A DNA stretch of 64,000 nt, from assembly GCA_021904315.1 (NCBI GenBank), contig CM038924.1:13690026-13754025 (forward strand), given 5' to 3'. The translations under genes and the position numbers were made by a program. Source of the DNA: Sphagnum magellanicum (lineage: Eukaryota > Streptophyta > Sphagnopsida > Sphagnales > Sphagnaceae). This document shows positions 12,468 through 25,218 of this stretch, in pieces. The notes beneath the pieces were generated by a model that was not told the origin of the DNA, ran no database searches, and saw only the letters and a program-made list of their open reading frames with translations. Every line of letters starts with the position of its first letter. Position 1 is the first letter of the stretch.

Positions 12468-15042
12468 TTTTCAAACTCAACAATCTCTCTTTACAATATT
12501 TGCAATGGATTTCACATTTTATCAGTTTTTGTCTTTATCTCTATTGGGAAGCGGAAAGAAAAATTACCGCTGCTCTTTACGTAGGGGAATCGTCTATTTT
12601 CAGACCCTTCTCCTATACAGAATTCATACATCACTTCTTTCCGTCCCATGCAAATCTTCGAATGGTTTTAACTTGAATTAGACTTTTGACCTTATGAACC
12701 ATAGTTTAAAATTATATACTTTACTGTATGGTTAGTTTCATCATTGAATAATCCTTAAAACAGTGAGACATTTTCATGAAAATGTTGAAAAGAAGCCGAG
12801 GTGTGGAAACCATCATAATCATGGCAGGCAACAATCTGAATAATTTCATCTCCTCATATAACAATATCATAGTAGATCATGAAAAAAAGAAATTTTATAT
12901 TTTTGAAAATATAAATGAAAAAATGAAAAAAAAAGACTGCAATTGAGAGCTAACTGAAGGTTAACTACTGGTTTCAATGCAAGTTACCTTAAACTGGATC
13001 AGAACAGGGAACAGAACCTGAATTGGGATTTTTTTTGAAGAACCAAATCAGGAACTGGAACTGGTACCAGTTAAAACTGGAAGTAAAGAACCCCCCAACA
13101 CTGTTCAAGAGGATTTGTGGCCAGTTAATCTGTGGTTCTGGTTGTTAATAACTAGAACCTAACGGAAACCATTCTTCCATAATTGAACTAGAATGAACTG
13201 AAATATTTGATTGAATGCGACTAAATCTGGAATTTGTCTCTCTCCAGTGTCAAACTAGAATCAGGAGACGGTAAGTCTTGAACCAGAATTTCCTAGTCAA
13301 CCCTGAAATAATAGAAAATAGCCCTAAAACGACCATTTCATCCTTCAAATAAATTTGATTAGCCCTAAAAACAGCATTCATTGGTGTTATATTAATCTTA
13401 ATCCATCATGATTCATGTCATATAAATCTTACCTAAAGAAAAGGACACATAATTGACAATCAAAATCATTTATAGAATACCAGAATAAGAACCAGAACCA
13501 GAACCTTTTTCTTCGCGCTTTTGAAACTGGAACCTGAAGAAGTGAAACCAGTGTCAATTTATTTCACAAAATTGAAACTGATATCCTTGTCAAAAGGATA
13601 GAATTTCTAACAGTTATGAAACCTGTTGAGACTTGTAAGAATGGGTTGACGCAATCTTTAAGTCCAATCATAGTTCACAAGTTGACATATTTGAGTACAA
13701 AGTTGTGTATAAGGCTGAAGTCATGCATGCCTCCTACTCCAGGTAGAAAGTCATGCATTTCAAGGTTATTCAGTTAACAGATAAGGCCCTACACATGACT
13801 TTGGGTTACTACCTCACCATGCTTAGCATTCTTCTTCCCCCTTAGATGTCTAACCAAGTCAAATTCATGAATATCCAGCAAGGTGAGAAATGTGTACACA
13901 TGTGTACATGTGATCCAAACCCTTCAACTGATAACCCAATCATGGGGGACTGCTTGCATAATGCAAGGAAGGCATCAAAAGACCTTGGTCAAGTCTACAA
14001 CAACTATGCATTCGTGAGCAACAACTTTCATAATCCTAAGTACACATGAGTCTATTGTAACACCATATAAAGATTGTCAAACCAAATGACAATAGAATAA
14101 TTTGAATGTAGAAAACTTTGGGTTTCATGCGGACCTGAGAGAGGCAATACAACCATGGAGAAATCCTTTTTCATAGAATTCAACCCTAAATAGCCATAGG
14201 TAGTAGTAGCCAGATTGAGAATCCTGACCTCAAGTTGCAAATTTACTTGGGCTATGAGCGTTTGGAACTGAAATTTGAAGCTATAACCCAGGACTACACA
14301 CAAAACTTGGGCCATGTATCTCCTGGTCCCCACTTCAGAACCACAACAACACCTACTCCAAGCAGAAAATGAGGCATAGTTTTTCATGCAAAGCTTGAAA
14401 AGCTTACAGGTAAAGGTGTAGAGATTAGATTAGTAATTTGAACATACCATTTGAACCAAGGTCCTGAAGGTCAGGTTGCAAAAAGTTAATGGACCTGACA
14501 TTTGCATAATATAACAGATGTTGCAATGGTAGTCTTGCATGTGATGTCAACATGTCTAAAATGTAGTGAAAAAAAGCCACACAATTGATGAAGGACAAGG
14601 AGGGACCAAAATCTTTGTAGAAAGTGGTTAAATCTAACCACACTTTTCCCACATAATTAGAATATTTGTTTAAAATCATTTATGCACAAATGTAGGTTAA
14701 ATCTAAGCCTGAAAAATATGCAACCCCACCAATTTGCATTTAAACCATGTTATTAGAAGATTGATTTACAAGGCCAACTTAATTATCCATTAGAAAGATT
14801 TGTGAACTTGTTGCCCTATTAAGCCCATTGGTCATTGCTGATATGGGATATTGATAGTGAGTAGATGTTACATTGCTACTTCATTATCAAATCTTTTAGT
14901 ATAGTGACAACTCTTCAAGGTGTAAATAGAAAAATGACACAATATTATACCAAGCATCATTTGCCAACAATGTCATCTTTAGGTAATCTAGTGATCTCCT
15001 TTTTCATGTTTGGAAGTATCCCAAAGAAACAACCTTTTGACC
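12468..15042. other. Intergenic DNA, no intact gene
   Basis: AT-rich sequence without a recognisable gene. Between about 13000 and 13600 it is rich in 'aactggaac' and 'ggaactgg' phrases, roughly the complement of the 'ccagttccagt' phrases in the 3.46-kb repeat, so it may hold an old inverted fragment of that family. The open frames at 14052-14387 and 14425-14679 (minus) show no domain I recognise. Confidence 0.45.
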
Positions 15043-15631
15043 TTAAATGATTGAATAAAAATGCATATTGACAATATAAAACCTAGCAAGAACCATACTA
15101 ACACAAACCAAATGCATTTTTTGGAACACAATCATTAAATCACAAAACTTTCTATATTCTTTGCATTTTTGAAAGCAAAGTTTGAGCTTCATCAAATGAT
15201 TCTCCATGTCATTATAGACCATGAAGTCATCTAAAAATATCTTCATCAACTAGTCTAAATACTTTCTAAAGGTTCTGTTAATTATTCTCTAGAAAGTTGG
15301 TGGCCCATTTTTAACACTAAATGACATCACCATCCAAACAAAAGCTCCTTAATCTGTTACAAAAGTTATTTTGTATCTATCCTCAAGGGTTATAAAAATC
15401 TGATGGTATCCTGAATATCCATTTAAAAATGAACCCTACTACAATGTTCAATATTTCATTAGAAAATGGCAAAGGATAAGGATTCTTTTTGCTGGCCTTA
15501 TTTTGCTTCATAAAATCCACACCAATTCTCAATTTTCCATTCTTCTTAAGCACTACCACTATAGGTGATAACCATGTAGCCTCTTCTATTGGTTGAATGA
15601 ATCATGTTGCTACTAATTTGTCAATATCCTA
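15043..15631 (-). pseudogene. Ty3/gypsy reverse transcriptase relic
   Basis: On the minus strand from 15631 downward the translation has the Ty3 RT opening: FIQPIEEATWLSPIVVV, then KKNGKLRIGVDF. Near 15240 follows FLDDFMVYNDMENHLMKL, which corresponds to the catalytic-loop region and helix of Ty3 RTs; the usual DD pair is there. Stops and frame changes between the blocks show it is decayed. It ends at 15631, exactly where copy 2 of the 3.46-kb repeat begins, so that repeat probably inserted into it or the two were joined by deletion. Confidence 0.75.
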
Positions 15632-18600
15632 TTTGACAGCTAATGAATTTATTGTTAATGATTTAGATATTAATGAATTTATTATTAATGATTTAATTAT
15701 TAGTGAATTTGATTCACTATTGGTGAAGTCAATTATCTATTAATGAATTTTGTGAATGTTATGGAACGTTATGTCGCCACCAACAGTAATACAAGTACTT
15801 TTTGTACCTCTTAGTGAAAATCTGATCTATTATATTTGTTCCTACATTAGGTCTTGGTGCTAGTATTGGTGTAAATTCTTGGTGCAAAGAAATAGATTTT
15901 GGATTTGCCAACTCTATGTTTATTGCTGATTTAAAACCTAGACATGACCTTGTTTTTATTGTGGCCTCGATTTTGACATTAGAACCCGAAACCCTAATTT
16001 AAAACTCCCAAGCTTTGTTGTATTGTAACCTTCTACTTGAAATCCATGCTCATTTGCTAACTCTACCTTAACATTTGAATCTAAAAATTTGATTTTTTTT
16101 CTACCTCTATTTGGACATCTAAACCGTTAAACCTATTGTAAAACCCTTAGCCTTTGATGTCCTATAACCCCTTACTTCGACTCTTTTTTCATCTAACAAC
16201 TCTACGTGGACATTTGAAATTAAAGGTTGTATGATTACAACTTGTTTTGCTTATGGACTAGAATTTACTTGTACCGATGATTCAAGCCTTTCCTTCACAT
16301 CTAGATGAGTACAAATTGAATTAGATCTTAAACATGTCACATGATGAATAATCAACTCTAGGAATGCTTGTAACTCCTCTTCCATTGAAGCTGGTAGATA
16401 AGACATAGTTAAAGTTGTAATCTAAAGCTCAAATGGGAGGGAATGTGTGATGTTGCTCTTGTAATTTGTGTCTTGTTGATTTTTTGGTGGGAAATACAAA
16501 GTGGACAACTTGGGGGAGTTCCCTTTTGGCTAGTCATTTGGGGGCTAATAAATGATGCCAAGCTTCTTCAAAACCTGGTCCTTTGCTTGTTGCTTGATCA
16601 TTTTAGGGTTGTTAATTTTTTTTATGCTATTGCTTTAAATGCGCACCCCAAATTATAAACCAAACATGCCTTTGTGTCCAATTGAACTCTGAAACGCCCA
16701 TAAGCAAACGCTTATTGCTGCCAGTTGCACTAAGTGGCTTGTAATTTTAGACCTAATGAAACCCTAAAACATAACCCTCAAAATCCCCACTGTTCAATTT
16801 TTTTTTCTTTTGCACATGACTCCCACCCCTCGATGGGTCAAAAAAAGGCATTTGGCAAACTTCTCCTCTTATCTTATTAGACCACTCAAAAAAAAGTTCC
16901 GGACCCAAATATTTCCTGGCAAACGTCCGATCACGGGTCTTCAAACGTCAGTCAAAAAATGCGCGTTGTGCACCCACTGGCCACACCGACACCGGCATGC
17001 GCACAGCTGGGGGCCTCTCTATCCTGACTAAACTTGGATGTGAGGATGATTTTTGCAGGGTCACGTACTCAGGAGCACGGGGATGCTCTAACCTCCCATG
17101 TCACAAGTACCAAGAGGCACAGTAACATGCCAGGTGTCTTGTGGTCTGTTAGATACCCTGCACCCAAAACATGGGTTCTGCCTGCCCAGTGCTCTTCTAG
17201 AAAAGGCTTGTGGTAGTTATTAGTTTCGTTAAGTCCTGGGTCAAGCACACTCCAACCTGACCTGGTGTGAAGGCAGATGGCAGTTTGCCGCGGCTGTTTG
17301 GCAGCAACGAGTAGTTTATCCAAAGCTCACCAAGGCAAGGCTTTGGCATAAACTACTTGTAATTTCAGCATCTCCCACAATCTGAAAGAAGTTTCTCCAA
17401 ATCAGCAATGCCGTCAAATGCCAATTCTAAGTCTCAGTTGAAGTTGGGTTCTTCGATACAGGTCTCATTACTTGGACTAGAAATGTTAAATATGAATTAG
17501 GCGGGGAGCAATTTCAAACAATTTTTGTACACTGGGCTTCTCCCCTGAGGTCATTATGGTATGGTATATATGATTGAAACATATGTAATGGGTATCAACA
17601 ATTAATGATATCAACATATGTCTTATGGACTTTCATACCATTAGTAGGTATATATAATAACTATGGCATCAATAATGCCCCCATTGATAATGTGCTTTTG
17701 ACATAATCATAACTAATCAAATCTTTTACTTAAGTGTTGAAAATATTTAAGTATGTATACCAAAAGGAGGATTAAAGATTCATATCAAGGGAAAAAGGAA
17801 GAGGAATGCCTGATATCGAATATTAGTTTGGTATACAAAAATTTAATATCAGACTGGTATGGTATTCACCAAAACATTTGGAGTTTAATACTTGGGGTAT
17901 AATGGTATGGGGGGGAGTATCTGGACATTTGATATCAGGCTGGTGTGTGGTACTTGATGCCATTGTTGATACCATTATTGATATCAGGGGGTTGACATAT
18001 ATATAACTCAACACTGGTTGCTAACAGTGTTGGCAGGTTCTTATTTTTCACAGAGAACCTTTGGTACCAGTTTCAAATTATTTTTTAATGTGAAAGAACC
18101 CCCAGTTCCAGTTCAAGGATTTTTTTTTGAATTTGATAAAACCTCCGACTTGGTTTCCGGACTTGGTTCTTCACATTTCAGGACTCTGTAGTTCAGGTTT
18201 TTAAGAGAAATTCTTAGATGGGTCTTGGTTAGGGATCCGGTTTTACCTACCTAGGCACAACCCAAAACTAATTTCTTTTTCTAGTTATTAGCACCGTACC
18301 ACCACTAAAATGTGACCATCTATGTCAACTAATGCCTAAACCCAAGTTTTCTTCAAATTTTGCATATTTGAAACTTGATCCAAAAGTAATAACTACATGC
18401 CTAATGCCACCCCTGCCCCACCCCCAAATTATTATTCTAAAATGTCATTGTTATTATTCAAATACCTAGTTTTTTTTCCTCAAATTACCAACATATTTAA
18501 TGCCAACCGGAAAAGCCAAAAACATATTTGAATTTTTCTTTTAATTTCAAAATTTTAGAACCCAAACTTGGATAAAGACAGGTCTTGGGCATGTCCAATT

Positions 18601-19109
18601 CTAGCTGGAGGTCCTTCGTTTCTGGTTCCAATTTTGGCCAATTCCCAGTTCCAGTTCTGAAATTGTTTTTTCAAATTTTAGAACTGGCAATCCCTGTGGA
18701 CCAACCAAAGCTGGAACCAGCCAAACTAGTTACTACAATTGTAGAATGGTTATTTGATTTTGTTAATAACCACGATCCTTGTTTTTAAAAAAAATCCTTA
18801 ATCAAAGGACCTCTGATTTGGATTGTTTTAATATTTTTAGAGTTGCAAAGTTGCAAAGTTTAGGGTTTAGGGTTTAGACAACAAAATGTCAAAATTGGTT
18901 CTATGGTTAAGAACACCAACTATTTTCAAATGTTAAAACCTAACTCTCAGTTTAGTGTAAATTTAGGGTTCTATTTATTGGATTGCCAAAAAATACTAGA
19001 CCTATGTAACACAAGGATACCTATGTCTACGCTTAGTGTTAGTTTTTGCCTAACATTGCTACCAACAACAAGCAAGAAAAATTGCAACTTCTTTTTGTTT
19101 ACATTGACT
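15632..19109. repeat. 3.46-kb dispersed element, copy 2
   Basis: Direct copy of 4209-7666 with the same internal order. Its left border cuts a reverse-transcriptase relic, and its right border ends near tttgtttacattgact, shortly before the zinc-finger retrocopy. Differences from copy 1 are scattered substitutions and small indels, so neither copy is very recent. No protein-coding gene is supported inside. Confidence 0.85.
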
Positions 19110-19243
19110 GTTAGAATGTCAACAACTTAATTCCTTGTTATCTCCTAGCCTTACAGGAAGTTCACATCATTTTTTTTTCATAGCTTGCATGTTGTCATGC
19201 CCCTTAAGAATTGAGTTGTGTTGTCTGTAGCTAGTGAACTATA

Positions 19244-21834
19244 GTGTTGTTGTCACAACATTATGAAACCAAAGGGATTTTCAAGCCTCTGCCCAAGGAT
19301 TCAAAACTTGCAGCTGAGGAAGAGTTCACGAGTCGGTGGCAAAGTACTCTGTATGTAAGGAATCTGCCCCTCACAGCAGAGGCGTACAATGCTCATGGCT
19401 TGCGAGAGGTTTTTGACAGAATGTTGTGCTGCACACTTGAAGACAAGCCGGTAGTGAGGTGGGTGAAGGCTGTGACATGGCCTCCAGGAAGGCACTATGC
19501 CCATGTGGAATTCAACTCAGAATCGGCAGCAAATGCCAGTATGGATGCCTACATTGAGCAGACAGCTGAGTTTTGACTAAATGATGCAGCCTTTTGCATG
19601 TTCTGGCATCAAAAATATGTGCGCCCAGGGGCCGTTTACAAGACAACCAATCATGGTGTATTAAATTTGAACTTGACAGTAGAGGTAAACCAAGAGAAGA
19701 AGAGTATCAAGAATTTGAGCCTGGAATCCCAGAGCAGTGAACAATGTCTTGATGCTTTAGACCTAGACGGAGAGGAAGGAGATGAGAGCCTTGATGAAAG
19801 TGTGCAAGCTGGGCACATGGAAATGAAGCCAGATGAAATGGCTGCAGCAGTGCATGCAGTTCCTGCACTCATCAAAGCTGTCAATGAGGTTACAGAACAA
19901 GGCCATGTGGGTGGGTGGAGCACCCATCTTTATAAGACTAGATTATGTAATAAGTTCAACAATGGAGGTTGTCCATATGGTGCACGGTGTAGGTATGCAC
20001 ATGGAGTAGAAGAACTTTTGCGGCCTGCTCCTCCACAGATGCCTCATGCTCAGGGGAGAAGATCAGCTGTGACTCCACCATTGGGATCCAGTAGTAGTAC
20101 AGGTCGGACAACAGATTTCACAGGCAGGCAAGATACTACTGATACAGGTGACGAGTATGTGGATCCAAAGAGTGTTATCTGTGTGTGGGGAGTCGCAGAT
20201 GGTCTCACTTCCTTTTCACTCAAGGGAGCCATGAATGAATTGGCAAGCATGTTGTGCACTACTCACAATTTAAGGATAACTCCAAGCAGGCCCTTGTTAC
20301 CCTTCTCAATGTGGAGGCTGCCACTGCAATCCTCTCAGTTGTGGAGCCCTTGAAGATTGCAGGCCAGCCTCTTGTGATACTACCATAGTCGAATATGCAA
20401 CAGCAGAAACTGCAACCACTTCCCAAAGCGAATGCTGGTCAGCCTGGGTTCCAGCCTACTTTTAACTTAGGAGATACTCATGACGTACTGAGTTCATCTC
20501 CTGGTAATAGCAGAGCACCTCATGGTTGGCTACCCACTTCATGGTCAGGCCCAGAGCAGCCGTGGTCTGTACATCCTCCAGGGCTGTCATCTGTTGAGTG
20601 TCCGCCACATGTTGGTCAATTTGGTCCTCCTCTCCAGACTGGTATGGTTCCACTGCCATTCTTACCTACCCAAGATCAGCTAGACTCTAACAGACCTCCC
20701 CTGCCAAGTGGCCCCTCATGCCATCTAAGCTTTGGTCCTCACAATGGAATCAGGCCACCACCACCATGGACACAAAGTCCTCCAATTCCATCTGTACACC
20801 ATCTTCAGTCTCCCAGTGGAGATGGGTGGCCAGTGCCACCCTCTGCTTGGGTTGAGCCCCATCATGGCCTGCATCCTGGAAACTTCGGCTGGAGACACAA
20901 TGAAGGTGTGTTGCATCCCGATATAATTTCTCCACCGCTTCAGCAGCACAGAGATGGTGTCCATAGAATGCACTTTTCACATGAGGATACCAAATTCAGG
21001 GCAGAATTACTGTGTCAAAGCAGCAACAAAATTGACAAGAACACAGGTGGGTGGTTGGAAGATGATGATGATGAGGAGGCAGATATGCCTGCATCCGAGC
21101 CTGCTACTGGTGATGGAGACAGAAGAGGAGTGGATCCAGAGGGGGGACGGATAATCTCTGAGGAGGCCAGTGCATCTAATGTTGATCCCTTTCAACATAA
21201 GCAGGTAGACAGTGGTGCAAAGGCTGAGCTTGCAACTAGCATATCCGACCATGTTCATCCAGCGACATCGGTGTCTGATGTGTCAAGACCCAGGAAACAA
21301 ACCCCTGACATTGGAAATGTTTCCTTTGCAGACCAAAATCCTATCTCCAGCCAAGAACCCATGTCCAGTAGGGAGAGCCATTGGGTAGAGGATGGTGAGC
21401 TTAGGCGAGAAGGGAATAAACGGAAGTGAGAGACTGATAGGAGTGGCATTGAGGCTAAGGGACACTCTAGTCATGATAATCGCATGACAAAGCACAAGTT
21501 ACACAAGGAGGCAGACTGGGATTTGGGGGATGGAGGCCATGAAGCAAAGGACCAAAGCAGGAAGTCCAGTAGAGATCGAGAAGTAGGCCACTCCTCCATC
21601 AGGCAGAAACTGCATCATGATCGAAGGGATCCACCTCAAGAGTCAGATGGAAGAGATGCCAGCCGGCATAGACCAAGTCAAAGCTCAGGAAGGAGATGGG
21701 ATGTAGAACCCCATGAAAAATCTGACCGGGAATCACGACGGAAGTCAGATTCAGGTAACCACAAAACCGACTCTACAAGCAAACTTGACAGGGGGACCAT
21801 AGATGATAGATCAAGGTCCCGATGGCATAATTGA
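19244..21834 (+). pseudogene. CCCH zinc-finger / RRM protein retrocopy (broken)
   Basis: An intronless coding-like stretch. Order: an RRM-like domain (LYVRNLPL and HYAHVEF as RNP2/RNP1, ~19340-19560); an acidic segment; a CCCH finger reading CNKFNNGGCPYGARCRYAH (C-x8-C-x5-C-x3-H, ~19945-20000); a second RRM-like part (ICVWGVADGL, ~20175); a Pro-rich region with DDDDEEADMP; and an Arg/Ser/Asp-rich tail (~21484-21834) like RS-type RNA-processing factors. Breaks: a TGA after EQTAEF (19574), a frame change near 20285, a TAG near 20386 and a TGA near 21427. Reading resumes in the correct sense after each. No introns over 2.6 kb with several disablements suggests a processed pseudogene. The parent would bind RNA, probably in splicing or mRNA processing. 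I cannot name the parent gene. Confidence 0.75.
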
Positions 21835-24800
21835 TCAGACAGTGATCAGTTCCTTCTCTTCCAAATGTATGACATAGGTCAGTCAGATCACATACAGTAC
21901 AGTGGCTACAACGTGTACACATATGCTTTCTTGTTTTCTTTTTTTCAGGAAGATGAAATTTCTCTTCTTGGATTTTCTTCTCCATTCACATCATTTGCCT
22001 GGGTTACAGTTGTAATTTCATCCCATGTCTAATGAACCTTACCCAATAATCAGGCTACACAGTTTTTTGAGTTCAATTTGATGTTCAGTCTGCGGTTCGG
22101 TTGATGCCATTGAACTCCCATTCATGTCAAAAATTAAGATCTTTCTCTTTCTTTCAGATTCATGATCCTCGCACTTCACATAACACCAACGAAATCTTTT
22201 TTCTAGCTGTTTTCCTTGTGCATGGGTGTCCAATTCAGTACCTGTATTTCACTTTCTCTCATCATTGAACTCAGCAACAAGGCTTTGAAACATTTGAAAC
22301 ATAGCAAGGTGACTTCCTTCAGAAAGTGGACGAACCTGCTTTCCTTCAGGCCTTTGAAAAACAAAATAACCAAATTTGTCAAAAGTCAGTTTATGCAGGG
22401 TGCAGCCTATTGTCGTGACAGCATCCGCAAGAGCAAAGCTTGGCCAAACGTTGAAGCTCTGTTTGAAATAACAAGTCTGATTCCCAAACAAAACCTTCCT
22501 TGCACTAGAAGACCTGAAGCCAGAGGTGATGAATGTGGATGATTGATGGTATCTTGGCATCAACTAGTTGGGAGTTGAACTTGATGGGTATTTTGGGATG
22601 CCAGGGTAGAAATCCTGGACCATATGTATTGATAAGCCATTTGCACACTTCTGACACATAACTGGCACACAAAGGAATAACTTGTAATCAAACACAAATC
22701 TTGCATAATACAACAAGAAACATGCACGTACATGTTTTACAATTAGACTTGCAAAGATCAAGGATGGCAAGACCTATAGGGTTTTATTCAAATGCAGGAT
22801 AGTTTGGAGGTTTAGAAGGACGATTGCATTCTCACAAGCCTAAATCTAGAATCTGGTAATGTAAAATAAAAGCCTTTTAAATTTTACCTATTTATCTTGC
22901 ATCAACATAAACTTTCTTTATAGAATGAGCTAGCTAAAACCATTAATCATCTGGTTAACTTGACAATACGTGTTTCACTTTTGTCATGTGGGAAGCTGCA
23001 ATTGAACCTAGGTCATTACCATCATTTGGGATGCTCCTTAGGCCATCTCTTTACCTAGTTGTGGCACTCATCTCCCCATGGGCCATGACTACCCAATCAC
23101 TTTGGATCCCCTTCATCAAAGTTTTCTCATGCGTCTCAATTGTGGCTTCTCATTATTCTAACAGTAGGGACACTTTTGGTATTATGAAACTCCAATCTCT
23201 AATGTATTGAGTTGATACCAGCCCTTGATGTATTCTTGCCTTGGCTGGTTGCATTTAGAATCCATTGCATTTATCCTACACACAACTAACATTCTTCAAC
23301 AAAAAAACCCCATAATCAACCACTTGCATGATTGCAATGGCTAAGTTTGTTGGGGTATTACTATTGGATTTCATCTTGTTGATTTTGATCATATGGGAAT
23401 GGGGTGGACATTGCCACAACAACATTTGAAGTGTCCGCATGTTCTTTACAAGTCATCCTTTGCTAAATGATTTATGTCAATAATGATGCAAATCCATGAA
23501 AGAAATGGGCAAGCTAGGAGTCTTTGAGACTCAAGTAAAATAAAATCATCCATACCACAAAAACACACATAAGACATCATTTTCACCTACGAATGAAAAA
23601 TGATTAATAAAAGGCAAGCTTACTATGTTACATAATATAACAAGAAAAAAACACAACACATATATGCTCTGCAAGTATGTTTTGAAATATTAATGATGGC
23701 AAGAACTATGGGCTTAACTCAAATATAGGAAAAATTGGAGGTTCAAAAAACATTTTCATTATCACAATCCTGAAACTATAAATTAATAAATAGAAGTCTT
23801 CAAATTTCACCTATTTTTCCTACAACCGAGATCAACTTCTCTAACCTCTTGACACCCAATATTGAATACGATTAAAAAATCATAGTTTTTTTGCTTGTCA
23901 AAGCATTAGCAAGTGCAAAAACCCAGAGCAACAACTTGTCAATGCTCCAATTGGTTCTATAAATTCTTACAAGTCTTTATTGTTGCAAGCACAACACAAA
24001 GAAAAGACAACCACAACAATAGGCAAGAGTTGCACTACTTCAATATCCAATATTTAGGATCACCTTTAGGATCTTATTTAGATATGGGAGGAAACATTTA
24101 GTTCCATTTAATTTTCATTTGCTTGGAAGTTGGCACAAACCTTAGGAGGTTATTGACATGTTGTACCAAACATGATTGTACATATACAACATGTTATTAT
24201 TATTTTGGTACTGCATTGCAACAACTCTTGTTCTCATTCATTTAAGTGATTACTTTTGAAGCTACCAATCAAGTATGTTTTTTCTTATGTTTTTGCATTT
24301 ATCTTCATGATCTACAATCAACATAAACATTTCATAACAACCAAAGGTCCACCAACCAACCAAATATATTGGACAAGAAATCACATAATAAGCATGCCGC
24401 TTAACTACCAAATTAGAGGTTCCATTCCAAGTGACTATCAACACAAGTTGTACCCAAACCATACTTGTTTACAAGCTTTATAAGGTGACAATGGAAGGAT
24501 AACAAAACCCATTTATACATGTAATAGACAGAGAATAGTAATGAGAAATAAATCTAAATTGTAACTATTTGTAGTGAATTAAATATTTTCTCATTTGTCC
24601 ATGGCACTTGTGCACACACATTTGATTATGTACCTACTTGCAATTGATGTGAAGGAATTATAACTTTGACTTGTCCTAGTATGAAAATAAAGAGAAACCC
24701 AACATGTATTTTACCAAAATGCTAAGCCCAACATTACCACATGTATTTCTACTGCTTACCACCTCAACTAGTTCATAGGAAATATTGTTAATTACATCAC

Positions 24801-25218
24801 ACACATAATACAATGACATTGATAGGGTTTTAGTACTCTTATAACTAGTCTTTCCTTTCCTCAAGTCCTGACACACTTTGGGGCCAAGTCTCACTACAAG
24901 TGCTCCCATGCTATTCCTCACACATCTCTCTTCTTTCATGTTCCCTCTTGTTTGACTTGAAATTGATATCACACCCTTATCTAGCACATTGATGATAGTC
25001 TCCACCTCCTACAAAAGTGGTAGCTCCACCCCCTTACCCTCCTAGACAATTCTTCCACTGATTTACCATATCCAACCTTCAAGGGCTAGATTAGTATTTC
25101 TTCTTTTACTCTATGAACTACTTGCAAGTATTTTTCATTCCTTATGTAGCTAGTAAACAACTTCAAATTACCAACATTCATAATTTATTACATAGAATTG
25201 ACCATTTCTAATAAGAAA
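21835..25218. other. Intergenic DNA, no supported gene
   Basis: The first few hundred bases may be the former 3' UTR of the zinc-finger retrocopy. An open frame of 104 residues on the minus strand (22249-22563) and the overlapping plus frame have no recognised domain. The remainder is AT-rich with short open frames only. Confidence 0.45.

Noticed and set aside
20462..21258. Several minus-strand open frames opposite the zinc-finger retrocopy
   Set aside because: They are shadows of the plus-strand coding sequence, without recognisable domains.
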